Assembly (NCBI GenBank): GCA_005884945.1
Contig: VAYM01000115.1
Coordinates: 1-45,340, forward strand
Direction of reading: 5' to 3'
DNA: 45,340 nt
Origin: Actinomycetota bacterium
GTDB lineage: Bacteria > Actinomycetota > Thermoleophilia > Gaiellales > Gaiellaceae
Positions 1 through 9,060 of the stretch are shown here, in pieces. A program made the translations under genes and the position numbers. The notes below the pieces were generated by a model. That model did no database searches. It was not told the origin of the DNA and saw only the letters and a list, made by a program, of their open reading frames with translations. Position 1 is the stretch's first letter, and each line of letters starts with the position of its first letter.

Positions 1-1
1 C

Positions 2-439
2 GTCAGGCGCGAGCGGCGGCTGCTGCGGCGGCCGGTCGCGGTGATCGCGGCCGTGCTCGTGGTGCTGTCGATGGGAGTCCTGACGTACAAAGGCGCGATA
101 GCGAAGGAGGCGCTCGCGAGCGAGGTCGTCCAGGCGGTCCCGACCTGGGCGCAGCGGGAGGGTTTCGCGAACAACGCTCAGGCGGTCGCCGGGGCGAAGA
201 CCTTTGCGAGCTCCGGCTGCACGGCGTGTCACACGTACCTCGGCACCGGGAGCTCGAACCTCGGTGCGCCCGACCTGAGCGCGATCGGCAAGACCGGACA
301 GGGCCCGCAGTTCTTCGCGACCTACGTCACGGACCCGTCGAAGTTCGGCAACAACGTGATGCCGAAGTTCGCGTCGCTCGGCCAGACGAAGCTGCGCCAG
401 CTCGGCGAGTTCCTCAGTGCCTCCAAGGGCCCGAAGTAG
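2..439 (+). CDS. C-terminal cytochrome c domain, probably the end of a menaquinol-cytochrome c reductase subunit (5' truncated by window edge)
   Basis: Frame is open to the window edge (VRRERRLLRRPVAVIAAVLVVLSMGVLTYKGAIAKEA...), one TM helix, then a CTACH heme motif and late Met (NNVMPKF). Confidence 0.75.
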   Translation, partial: VRRERRLLRRPVAVIAAVLVVLSMGVLTYKGAIAKEALASEVVQAVPTWAQREGFANNAQAVAGAKTFASSGCTACHTYLGTGSSNLGAPDLSAIGKTGQGPQFFATYVTDPSKFGNNVMPKFASLGQTKLRQLGEFLSASKGPK

Positions 440-446
440 CCGTGCG

Positions 447-1037
447 GTGCGCGTCTTCCTCGGCATAACGGGCGCCTCCGGCGCGCCGTACGCCGCTCGC
501 CTCGTCGAGGTTCTGGCCCGCGCGGATGTCGAGCTCGGCATCTGCGCCTCCGGCGCGGGCATCGAGGTGCTCGCGACGGAGCTGTACGCAAACGCGCGGC
601 TGTCACGCGACGAGACACTCGAGCGCTTGCTCGAGCACGCGGACGGCGGCAACGTCACCGTCTACGACCCGAACGACTGGAAGGCGCCGTACGCCAGCGG
701 GTCGGCCAAGGTCGACGCGTACGTCATCTGCCCGTGCTCGATGGGGACGCTCGGGACGATCGCGTCCGGCGCGATGGACAACCTCATCCACCGGGCGGCG
801 TCCGTCGCGCTCAAGGAGGAGCGCAAGCTCGTCCTCATGCCGCGCGAGACCCCGCTGTCGACGATCCACCTGCGCAACATGCTGACCCTCCGCGAGGCGG
901 GCGCCACGATCCTCTTCCTCGCGCCCGGCTTCTACCACGGCGCCGAGAGCGTCGACGACCTCGTGGACTTCATCGTCGGCCGTGCGCTCGACCAGCTTGG
1001 TCTCGACCAGGCGTTGGTGAAAAGGTGGGGCGAGTGA
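447..1037 (+). CDS. ubiX: Flavin prenyltransferase, UbiX/Pad1 family (MqnM-like given the futalosine-pathway context)
   Basis: From GTG at 447: MRVFLGITGASGAPYAARLVEVL; CPCSMGTLGTIASG; conserved RETPLSTIHLRNM. Confidence 0.88.
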   Translation: MRVFLGITGASGAPYAARLVEVLARADVELGICASGAGIEVLATELYANARLSRDETLERLLEHADGGNVTVYDPNDWKAPYASGSAKVDAYVICPCSMGTLGTIASGAMDNLIHRAASVALKEERKLVLMPRETPLSTIHLRNMLTLREAGATILFLAPGFYHGAESVDDLVDFIVGRALDQLGLDQALVKRWGE

Positions 1038-1798
1038 GCGACTCGCCACTCGGCGCACGCCGGGGGAACCTCCCGGTCCCCCCGGGCCCCCTCCCCGGCC
1101 CCTCTTCGCGGACGGGCCGCTACGCGGCCGGACAACTCGCGCCGGACGCAGTCCGGCGCATGTTCGACCGGATCGCGCCCGTCTACGACGTGATGAACCG
1201 CGTGATGACGGCGGGCCTCGACGGGCGCTGGCGACGCGATACGGCGCGGGCGGTCGTACGTCCCGGGGACGAGGTGCTCGACGCATGTTGCGGCACCGGT
1301 GACCTCGCGGTTGCGGCCGCGCGGGCGGGCGGTCGCGTCACCGGCCTCGACTTCTCCGAGGAGATGCTCGCGCGTGCACGGCGAAAGGCACCGGAGATCG
1401 AATGGGTGTGCGGCGACCTGCTCGAGCTGCCGTTTCCGGACGAGCGCTTCGACGCGGCAACTGTCGGCTTCGGCGTCCGCAACGTCGAGGATCTCGAGCG
1501 CGCGCTCGCCGAGCTCCGCCGCGTGCTGCGTCGGGGCGGCCGTCTCGCTGTGCTCGAGATCACACAGCCGCAAGGCGTGCTCGCGCCGTTCTACCGGCTG
1601 TGGTTCGACCGAGGTGTCCCGCTGATCGGCAAGCTTCTTCCGGGTGGAGCTGCGTACACGTACCTGCCTGCGAGCGTCCGGCGCTTCCCCGGGCCGGCCG
1701 GGCTGGCGGAGCTGATGCAGGCGTCCGGCTTCGACGACGTGCGTTACCGGGTGTTCGGCGGCGGCATCGTCGCTTTGCACGCCGGAGTCGCGCGATGA
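1034..1798 (+). CDS. menG: Demethylmenaquinone methyltransferase (UbiE/MenG family) with a repeat-derived N-terminal extension
   Basis: GTGA overlap with the ubiX stop; MFDRIAPVYDVMNRVMTAGLDGRWRR, VLDACCGTGDLA, GFGVRNVEDLERAL. Confidence 0.9.
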   Translation: MSDSPLGARRGNLPVPPGPLPGPSSRTGRYAAGQLAPDAVRRMFDRIAPVYDVMNRVMTAGLDGRWRRDTARAVVRPGDEVLDACCGTGDLAVAAARAGGRVTGLDFSEEMLARARRKAPEIEWVCGDLLELPFPDERFDAATVGFGVRNVEDLERALAELRRVLRRGGRLAVLEITQPQGVLAPFYRLWFDRGVPLIGKLLPGGAAYTYLPASVRRFPGPAGLAELMQASGFDDVRYRVFGGGIVALHAGVAR

Positions 1799-2697
1799 CG
1801 GCCCTCGCGGCGATTCGCGACGCGCCCGGGCTCGACGCGTATCTCGAAGAGCTGGAGGAACGCCTCGAGCGCGCGGTGGCGTCGCACCGCGGCGTCGTCG
1901 CCGAGATCGCCGCGGAAGCGCTGAGCGCCGGCGGGAAGCGACTGCGGCCGCTCCTCGTCTACCTCGCTTCGCCCACAGGCCCGCCGCCGGTCGAAGCGGG
2001 CGTCGCGGTCGAGCTCGTGCACATGGCGACGCTCACGCACGACGACGTCATCGACAGCGCGCGCGTGCGACGCGGCCGCGCGTCGGCGTGGACGAAGTAC
2101 GGGCCCGAGGCTGCGAAGTCGGCCGGCGACTACCTGTTCGCCTGCGCGTTCAACGAGCTCGCGTCGACCGGAGACGCGCATGCCGTCTCGATCCTCGCGG
2201 ATGCGACGCTGTGTCTCGCTCGCGGCGAGGCGTTGCAGCGCGTGCAGCGCCACGATCCGGACACGACCGTCGAGGCGTACCTCGAGCGGTGCGGTCTGAA
2301 GACCGGGAAGCTCTTCGAGGCCGCGTGCCGGCTCGGGGGCGGCTCCGCGGCGTTCGGCCTCGCGCTCGGAATCGCGTTCCAGATCACCGACGACATCCTC
2401 GACTGTTCGGGCGTGACGATCGAGACGGGAAAGATCGCCGGCACCGACCTGCGCGAGGGCACGCCGACCTTGCCGCTGCTGCTCGCGGCCCGGCGCGACG
2501 ACGACGTCCGCGCGGCGCTCGCCGGCGGCCCGGTGCTCGAGGGAGTCCTGCTCCGCATCGCGTCGACGGGCGCGATCGAGGAGAGCCGCGAGGTCGCGCA
2601 CGCATACGCGCGCAACGCGCGTGCCTGCCTGAACGGCGAGCTGCACCACGAGGAGCTCGCGTCGCTGACGCACGCGATCGTGGAGCGCGAAAAGTAA
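1795..2697 (+). CDS. Polyprenyl diphosphate synthase (isoprenoid chain-elongating, menaquinone side chain)
   Basis: ATGA overlap with menG; GGKRLRP, DDVID first Asp-rich motif, FQITDDILD second Asp-rich motif. Confidence 0.88.
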   Translation: MTALAAIRDAPGLDAYLEELEERLERAVASHRGVVAEIAAEALSAGGKRLRPLLVYLASPTGPPPVEAGVAVELVHMATLTHDDVIDSARVRRGRASAWTKYGPEAAKSAGDYLFACAFNELASTGDAHAVSILADATLCLARGEALQRVQRHDPDTTVEAYLERCGLKTGKLFEAACRLGGGSAAFGLALGIAFQITDDILDCSGVTIETGKIAGTDLREGTPTLPLLLAARRDDDVRAALAGGPVLEGVLLRIASTGAIEESREVAHAYARNARACLNGELHHEELASLTHAIVEREK

Positions 2698-3806
2698 TGG
2701 CCCTTCTCGAACGTACCGACACGCTCGCGCCGATCCGCGACAAGGTCGAGGCCGGCGAGCGGCTCGACCTCGAGGACGGTCTGACGCTGATGGAGTCCGA
2801 CGACATCCTCGCGCTCGGCGAGCTCGCAGATCTGGCGCGCCGCAAGCGCGGTGGCGGCGACGAGGTCTACTTCGTGCAGAACCTGTATCTGAACCAGACG
2901 AACGTCTGCCGCGTGAAGTGCAAGTTCTGCGCGTTCGCGGTCACGCAGAAGCAGCCCGACGCGTACACGTACACCGGCGAGGAGCTCGTCGAGGACGCCG
3001 TGCGCCAGCACGAGCTCAGCAGCTTCACCGAGATTCACATGGTCGGCGGCGAGAGCCCGCACGTCGACTTCGACTACTACGTCGACATCGTCCGCCGGCT
3101 CCACGATGCGCTGCCGGACGTGCACCTGAAGCTGTTCACCGCGAGCGAGATCCACCACATGGCGACGCTGTCCGGGTCGACGCACGAGGAGGTGCTCGGC
3201 GAACTGCGCGACGTCGGCCTCGGCTCGCTCCCCGGCGGCGGCGCCGAGGTGTTCGCCGACCGTGTGCGGCGCCTGGTCGCACCCGGCAAGGAGCACCCGG
3301 ACTTCTGGTTCCACGTGCACGACACCGCGCACCGGCTCGGGATCCCGACGCACTGCACGATGCTGTACGGGCACGTCGAGACGTACGAGGAGCGCGTCGA
3401 CCACCTGCTGCGGCTGCGTGCGCAGCAGGACAGGACCGGTGGGTTCCTCGCGTTCATCCCGCTCGCGTTCCATCCGGAGAACACGGTGTTCGAGCGCCGC
3501 GGCTGGCGTCACACGACGGGCACGGACGACCTGAAGATGATCGCCGTCTCGCGCCTCCTGCTCGACAACGTGCCGAACGTCAAGGCCTACTGGATCATGA
3601 TGGGACTGCCGCTCGCGCAGGTCGCGCTGCACTTCGGCGCGAACGACGTGCAGGGAACCGTCGTGCGCGAGGAGATCTTCCACGCCGCCGGGGCGCGCAC
3701 CGAGACGGAGCAGAAGATCCCGGAGCTTGTGCGCTTCATCACAGAAGCCGGTCGCATTCCCGTGCAGCGCGACACGCTCTACAACGAGCTCCGTCGCTGG
3801 GCGTAA
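2697..3806 (+). CDS. mqnE: Aminofutalosine synthase, radical SAM
   Basis: TAATG overlap with the previous gene; CRVKCKFC (CxxxCxxC), MVGGESPH, GSLPGGGAEVF; paralogous to mqnC downstream. Confidence 0.88.
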   Translation: MALLERTDTLAPIRDKVEAGERLDLEDGLTLMESDDILALGELADLARRKRGGGDEVYFVQNLYLNQTNVCRVKCKFCAFAVTQKQPDAYTYTGEELVEDAVRQHELSSFTEIHMVGGESPHVDFDYYVDIVRRLHDALPDVHLKLFTASEIHHMATLSGSTHEEVLGELRDVGLGSLPGGGAEVFADRVRRLVAPGKEHPDFWFHVHDTAHRLGIPTHCTMLYGHVETYEERVDHLLRLRAQQDRTGGFLAFIPLAFHPENTVFERRGWRHTTGTDDLKMIAVSRLLLDNVPNVKAYWIMMGLPLAQVALHFGANDVQGTVVREEIFHAAGARTETEQKIPELVRFITEAGRIPVQRDTLYNELRRWA

Positions 3807-3839
3807 CCGAGACCGCTCTCTTCCCGTTTACAACCAGTA

Positions 3840-4499
3840 ATGCTCGCCGGACGTCGGATCCTCGTCCTGCTCGCCGCGCTGCTGGGCGCGCTCGTCCTGC
3901 TCGTCGGTCCTGCCGCGGCAGGCGGCGGGAACAACGTCGTCGTCGTCCAGAACAGCACCGACGGGTCGACGCAGGTCCAGGCGAGCACTCAGGTCATTCC
4001 CGTTCCGATGGACGCCGTGACCAGCTCGAACGTCGCGATCGCGATCAACGCGAACTGCGTCGGCTGCCACTCGTCCGCGGTCGCGGTTCAGGTCCTGATC
4101 GTCGTCGGCAGCCCGTCGTATTTCGCGCCCGGAAACGGCGCGGGTGCGGCGAACGGCGGCTGCGACAGCTGCGGCGCGTACGCGTACGCACGGCAGCACT
4201 GGATCCAGACGGATCGTCCGCCGGTCCTCGGCGGAGCAGCGCGCGCGCAGATCGACGAGCTGCGCAACGAGATCGCGGCCGCGTCGGCGTCGATTCTCCC
4301 GTCGGACGTCGCGACCGATCCGTGCGTGCCGTTGCCGAATCAGCCGCCCCCGACGTGTCCGATGCGCGATCAGCTGCTCGACGACAACCTCAACGCGCTC
4401 GCGGGCGAGCTCATCCAGGTGGTGACAGACGCGCTGCAGAACTCAGGCGCGTCGACCTCGACCCTGCTGGACCGCACCGAAGAATCGCCGAATTCGTAG
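3840..4499 (+). CDS. Secreted Cys-containing protein of unknown function (CVGCH and CDSCG motifs)
   Basis: Signal peptide (MLAGRRILVLLAALLGALVLLVGPAAAG), co-oriented between mqnE and mqnA, NANCVGCHSSAVAVQVLIVVG. Confidence 0.7.
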   Translation: MLAGRRILVLLAALLGALVLLVGPAAAGGGNNVVVVQNSTDGSTQVQASTQVIPVPMDAVTSSNVAIAINANCVGCHSSAVAVQVLIVVGSPSYFAPGNGAGAANGGCDSCGAYAYARQHWIQTDRPPVLGGAARAQIDELRNEIAAASASILPSDVATDPCVPLPNQPPPTCPMRDQLLDDNLNALAGELIQVVTDALQNSGASTSTLLDRTEESPNS

Positions 4500-4520
4500 G
4501 TCGCCCCGTATGATCGAGGC

Positions 4521-5288
4521 GTGGGCGCGATCCGCCTCGGCCGCATCTCCTACGTGAACATGGCGCCGGTCTTCTACCGGCTCGCCGCGGACGTCGAGCA
4601 GGTGCAGGGCGTCCCCACCGATCTCAACCGGCGGCTCTTGGACGGGGAGATCGACGTCGCGCCGATCTCGTCGATCGAGTACGCGCGCAACGCCGAACGG
4701 CTCCGCCTCCTGCCGCGACTCTGCGTCGGCTCCGAAGGCGCCGTCGATTCGATCCAGCTCGTGTCGCGAAAGCCGCTCGAGCAAGTGCGCAAGGTCGCGG
4801 TCACGCCCGAGAGCGCGACCTCCGTCGTCCTGACGAAGGTCCTGCTGCCGGAAGCCGCGCACGTGCGGCTCGGCGAGGAGGCCGACGCCACGCTCCTGAT
4901 CGGCGACGCGGCGCTCAAGTCCGCGTTCGAGGACCCGACGCCGCACCACGACCTCGGCCGACTCTGGCTCGAGCGGACGGGGCTGCCGATGGTCTTCGCC
5001 GTCTGGGCGTGCCCCGAGCCGGTGCCGCCCGGCCTCGCCGAGCTGGAGGACGCGCTCGTCGCATCGGTCCGGCTGGCCCGCGCGGAGCCGGAAACGCTCG
5101 CGCACGAGGCGAGCGAGCGCTACGGCTATCCCGCAGGTTTTCTCGCGCGGTACTTCGAAAAGCTCCGCTACCGGTTCGGACCGCGCGAGCGTGCCGGCCT
5201 GCTGACGTTCCTCGAGCTGGCGCGCGACGTCGGCGAGCTGGACGAAGTGCCGGAGCTTCGCTTCGTGCGCGAGGCGGTGGTCGCGTGA
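4521..5288 (+). CDS. mqnA: Chorismate dehydratase
   Basis: GTG start; LGRISYVNMAPVFYRL, DVAPISSIEYARN, VSRKPLEQVRKVAVTPESATS; adjacent to mqnC. Confidence 0.88.
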   Translation: MGAIRLGRISYVNMAPVFYRLAADVEQVQGVPTDLNRRLLDGEIDVAPISSIEYARNAERLRLLPRLCVGSEGAVDSIQLVSRKPLEQVRKVAVTPESATSVVLTKVLLPEAAHVRLGEEADATLLIGDAALKSAFEDPTPHHDLGRLWLERTGLPMVFAVWACPEPVPPGLAELEDALVASVRLARAEPETLAHEASERYGYPAGFLARYFEKLRYRFGPRERAGLLTFLELARDVGELDEVPELRFVREAVVA

Positions 5289-6370
5289 GCGTTGCCGCGG
5301 TTCTTGATAAGGCGCTCGACGGGGAACGGATCGGCGATGCGGACGCGGTCGCGTTGCTCGAGTCGCGCGACCTCGTTGCCGTCGGTCGCGCCGCGAACGA
5401 GCTGCGCAACCGCCGAGCGGATCCGGCGCGGATCACCTTCATCGTCGATCGCAACCTGAACTACACGAACATCTGCTACACGGACTGCGACTTCTGCGCC
5501 TTCTACCGCAGCCCGGGCGACACGCGCGAGGGCTACCTGCTGCCCAAGCCGATCATCTTCAAGAAGATCGAGGAAACGCTCGCGCTCGGGGGCACGGGCC
5601 TGCTGATGCAGGGCGGTCACCATCCCGACCTCGGGATCGACTACTACGAGGATCTCTTCCGCTCGATCAAGGCGCGTTATCCGATCCACCTTCACGCGCT
5701 GTCGCCGCCGGAGGTGCAACACATCGCCCGCCGGTCGAAGCTGACGATTCCGGCAACGCTCTCACGCCTCCGCGACGCCGGCCTCGACTCGCTACCGGGC
5801 GGCGGCGGCGAGATCCTCGTCGACCGGGTGCGTCAGATCGTCTCGCCGAAGAAGACGAAGTCCGACGAGTGGCTCAATGTCATGCGACACGCACACCGGC
5901 TCGGCATGTCGACGACCGCCACGATGATGTACGGGCACGTCGAGACGATTCCGGAGCGTGTCGAGCACATGCGCCGCATCCGCGAGCTGCAGGACGAGAC
6001 GCGCGGCTTTCGCGCGTTCATCTCGTGGACGTTCCAGAACGACGGGAACCGCCTCGCCGACGAAGTGCCGCGCGAGCGCATGCCGACGTCGTTCGACTAC
6101 CTCCTGACGCAGGCCGTGTCGCGCATCTACCTCGACAACGTCGACCACATCCAGTCGTCGTGGGTGACGCAGGGAATGAAGATCGGCCAGGTCGCGCTCG
6201 GGTTCGGCGCGGACGACATGGGCTCGGTGATGATCGAGGAGAACGTGGTCTCCGCCGCGGGCACGACGCACCGGACGTCGACGGACGAGCTCGTCCACCT
6301 GATCAAGTCGGTGGGGAAGGTTCCGGTGCAGCGCGACACGCTGTACCGCGACGTCAAGGTCTGGAACTGA
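5285..6370 (+). CDS. mqnC: Cyclic dehypoxanthinyl futalosine synthase, radical SAM
   Basis: GTGA overlap with mqnA; CYTDCDFCAFYR, MQGGHHPDLGIDYYEDL, DSLPGGGGEILVDRVR. Confidence 0.9.
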   Translation: MSVAAVLDKALDGERIGDADAVALLESRDLVAVGRAANELRNRRADPARITFIVDRNLNYTNICYTDCDFCAFYRSPGDTREGYLLPKPIIFKKIEETLALGGTGLLMQGGHHPDLGIDYYEDLFRSIKARYPIHLHALSPPEVQHIARRSKLTIPATLSRLRDAGLDSLPGGGGEILVDRVRQIVSPKKTKSDEWLNVMRHAHRLGMSTTATMMYGHVETIPERVEHMRRIRELQDETRGFRAFISWTFQNDGNRLADEVPRERMPTSFDYLLTQAVSRIYLDNVDHIQSSWVTQGMKIGQVALGFGADDMGSVMIEENVVSAAGTTHRTSTDELVHLIKSVGKVPVQRDTLYRDVKVWN

Positions 6371-6372
6371 GA

Positions 6373-6402
6373 TGCGAAGGGCTCCCGAAGGAGCCCTTCG
6401 CA
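6373..6402. terminator. 13-bp perfect stem-loop between convergent genes (candidate bidirectional terminator)
   Basis: TGCGAAGGGCTCC-CGAA-GGAGCCCTTCGCA directly after the mqnC stop and before the end of the minus-strand gene. Confidence 0.8.
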
Positions 6403-6420
6403 CAACAGCTGCCGACACCC

Positions 6421-6867
6421 CTACCTGCGGTGCCGTACCGTGCTGAACAGCGCGCGCAGCGTCGCAACCGAGCGAGCGCTCGGGTCGACCTTGAACGATT
6501 TCAGCGAACTGCCGGCGTTCATCGAGTTCGCGCAGTCGCTCGACGTTCCGACCGCGAAGGCCTGAGGCGTGTCACCCTGATTGACCACGTCGAGGGCGGT
6601 CGTCAGGAACGGCTGCGACCCGTCGGTCTTCGCATAGACGTAGCCCTCCGTCGAACCGCCGTACCGGGCGACCGGGATTGCCTGGATGAACAGACAGGAG
6701 CCGATGACGTTGTTCAGTGTCTTGACCTGCTTCTGCAGCGACCCGACCGTTTTCTTCAGCGCTGCGAACTGTCCGGGCGTGACCGCCTGCTGACCGCCGC
6801 CGGCGGTGGCCGCATAGAGACCGACCGCGAGTCCCGCTGTCGCGACGAGCACAAGGAGACGCTTCAT
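6421..6867 (-). CDS. Small secreted protein of unknown function
   Basis: MKRLLVLVATAGLAVGLYAAT signal-like N-terminus, short coiled segment, convergent with mqnC. Confidence 0.65.
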   Translation of the reverse strand: MKRLLVLVATAGLAVGLYAATAGGGQQAVTPGQFAALKKTVGSLQKQVKTLNNVIGSCLFIQAIPVARYGGSTEGYVYAKTDGSQPFLTTALDVVNQGDTPQAFAVGTSSDCANSMNAGSSLKSFKVDPSARSVATLRALFSTVRHRR

Positions 6868-6984
6868 TCGCTTCCCTTCGTCTGCGCGCGGACCCCTGAA
6901 CCCGCGCTGATTCGAGGGTCATAGCACTTCTGACCGCCGGAGACGAGGGCGCCCGGCTGGCGGCTCCGCTACCGTGAAGCGGGT

Positions 6985-8388
6985 TTGCTTCGCCGCGCCG
7001 TCACATTCGCCCTGATCGTGGGTGGGCTCGTTGCGCCCGCCGCCGCCGCCGCCCCGGTCCGCGGCCAAACGCTGATGCCCGGCGTCGTGTATTCGAAGCA
7101 AGTCGACTTCACGCCGCACGGCCCCGTCGTCCTCAACGTCGTCTCGACGCCTCGCCCGACCGGCCTGTACTCGATCAAGGCCTTGCTCTCGAACGGCGCC
7201 GTGGCGGGTCGCGAGCGCCTGACCGACATGGAGTCCGGGCTGTCGGCGGCCGCGACGGTCGTCGGCGTCAACGGGGACTTCTTCGACACGCGCTGGGGGA
7301 CGCCCTCGAGCGTGCTCGTGCGAGGCGGCGTGCTCGGCGCGGGCACGAGGGGAGGACGGTCGGCTGTCGGCTTCGACGCCGGCGCCGGGCTGCACGTCGA
7401 CCGGCTCTCCCTGGACGGCTCCTGGAAGGGGACAGGCCAGTTCCGGCCCATGGGGCTGAACGAGCCGCCTGGACGGTCGAACGTGACGCTCTACACGTCT
7501 GCGTGGGGCGCCGCGACGCCGGCCGAGAACGGCACCGTCGAGGCGATCCTCGCGCCGTTCCCCGCGGCGCGGCCTAACACGACGCTGACCGCTCCGGTGA
7601 CGCAGGTGGTCCAGGGCGGGAACCAGCCGATCCCACCGAACGGCGCCGTCCTCGTCGCACGCGCCGGGCAAGTGAACACCCTGACCTCGGAGGTCCCAGC
7701 GGGCGGGCAGGTCGCGATCCGCCTCATCCTCACGCCCCGGTGGAGCGACGTCCAGGAAGCGGTCGGCGGCGGCCCCGTCCTCGTCCGGAACGGTCACCCT
7801 GTGTTCCGCGCGAACGAGTCGTTCAGCATCTCGCAGCTCTTCACTCGCACCGCACGCAGCGCCGTCGGCCAGACGGCGGACGGACGTGTGCTCTTCGTCA
7901 CCGCAGACGCCGGCCGTCCCGGTTACAGCACCGGCTTGACGAGCTTCGAGCTCGCGCTCGCGATGATGCGCTTCGGCGCCGTCAACGCGTGCGGTCTCGG
8001 CACGGGCGCGGGGGCGACGCTCGCGTTCGACGGCAAGCTGCTGAGCCGTCCGTCCGACCGTGCCGGCGAGTCGCCCGTCGCCGATGCGCTCGTCGTCACC
8101 TACGAAGGCGTCTACGCGCCGGCCCCCGCGCCGACCGTCGCCGTCGGCAAGACCGAAGCGCTCGCCTACAAGGTCGTCCGGCGCTCGACTGTGACGGCGA
8201 CGCTGACGGGCCCGGGCGGGACGACGACGCTCGACGCGGGCACGAAGGAGCCCGGGACCTACACGTTCAACTGGACGGCGACGACTGCGGGAAAGTGGAC
8301 GTTGAGCGTCGACGCGGTCGACGACCTGGGGCGAAGCTCGAGCACCGACCGCACCTTCACCGTCGGTGCGACGTCCCGCCGCGGATAG
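6985..8388 (+). CDS. Secreted phosphodiester glycosidase (NAGPA-like) domain protein with C-terminal Ig/FlgD-like region
   Basis: TTG start with signal peptide; VVGVNGDFFDTRWGTPSSVLVRGG, QEAVGGGPVLVRNG, LFVTADAGRPGYSTGLTSFELALAMMRFGAVNACGL. Confidence 0.75.
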   Translation: MLRRAVTFALIVGGLVAPAAAAAPVRGQTLMPGVVYSKQVDFTPHGPVVLNVVSTPRPTGLYSIKALLSNGAVAGRERLTDMESGLSAAATVVGVNGDFFDTRWGTPSSVLVRGGVLGAGTRGGRSAVGFDAGAGLHVDRLSLDGSWKGTGQFRPMGLNEPPGRSNVTLYTSAWGAATPAENGTVEAILAPFPAARPNTTLTAPVTQVVQGGNQPIPPNGAVLVARAGQVNTLTSEVPAGGQVAIRLILTPRWSDVQEAVGGGPVLVRNGHPVFRANESFSISQLFTRTARSAVGQTADGRVLFVTADAGRPGYSTGLTSFELALAMMRFGAVNACGLGTGAGATLAFDGKLLSRPSDRAGESPVADALVVTYEGVYAPAPAPTVAVGKTEALAYKVVRRSTVTATLTGPGGTTTLDAGTKEPGTYTFNWTATTAGKWTLSVDAVDDLGRSSSTDRTFTVGATSRRG

Positions 8389-8397
8389 CCTCCCCGG

Positions 8398-9060
8398 ATG
8401 CTCGCGAGCGTCACGGGGTCGGTCACGTCGCTGATCGGCGACCACGGCCTCTACGCCGTCTTCGGGCTGATGGTGATCGCGGCCGTCCTACCGGCAGCGA
8501 GCGAGTTGACGATGCTGTACGCAGGAGCACTTGCCGCGGGCGCGTTCGCGAATGCGCACGTGATCGCATTCGGGCACACGCTGCATACTCAGTTCGGCGC
8601 ATACGCCGCGATCTCCCTCGCCGGGCTCGCCGGCAACCTCGTCGGAGGTGCGGGCGGCTGGGCGCTCGGCCGTTATGCGGAGAAGGGTCTCGAGCGGCAC
8701 GGGAAGGTGCTCCACCTCACGCCTGCTCGCTTGAACCGCGCCGAGCGCTGGTTCGCGCGCTTCGGCCGGATCGCGGTCCCCGTCGGCTTCACGACGCCCG
8801 GGATCCGATCCTTCGTCGCGATTCCGGCAGGTGTCGCGCGCATGCCGTTTCCGAGGTTCTTCCCGCTTGCCGGGATCGGCTGCGCGGTCTTCTGCTTCGG
8901 CCTCGCAGCCGTCGGCTGGGCCGTCGGATCGAGTTACGGCAGCGTTCGCCGCTACCTGGACTACGTGGTGATCGCCGCGCTTGTCGTCCTCGTTGGCTAC
9001 GTGGCCGCGCGCTGGCGGTCCTCTAGACTCCCTCGCAGTGGCCCCGATCCCGCTGGTTGA
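8398..9060 (+). CDS. DedA-family membrane protein
   Basis: GLMVIAAVLPAASELTMLYAGALAAG; RFGRIAVPVGFTTPGIRSFVAIPAGVARM; multiple TM helices. Confidence 0.75.
   Translation: MLASVTGSVTSLIGDHGLYAVFGLMVIAAVLPAASELTMLYAGALAAGAFANAHVIAFGHTLHTQFGAYAAISLAGLAGNLVGGAGGWALGRYAEKGLERHGKVLHLTPARLNRAERWFARFGRIAVPVGFTTPGIRSFVAIPAGVARMPFPRFFPLAGIGCAVFCFGLAAVGWAVGSSYGSVRRYLDYVVIAALVVLVGYVAARWRSSRLPRSGPDPAG

Noticed and set aside
2130-3683. 517-aa minus-strand ORF
   Set aside because: Antisense to the prenyl synthase and mqnE; no family motif.
4050-4075. CVGCH as proof of a c-type cytochrome
   Set aside because: A single CxxCH in a non-cytochrome context, without a recognisable distal Met region; kept only as an observation on an unknown secreted protein.
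6919-8445. 508-aa minus-strand ORF
   Set aside because: Antisense to the phosphodiester-glycosidase-like gene, which has signal peptide and conserved motifs.
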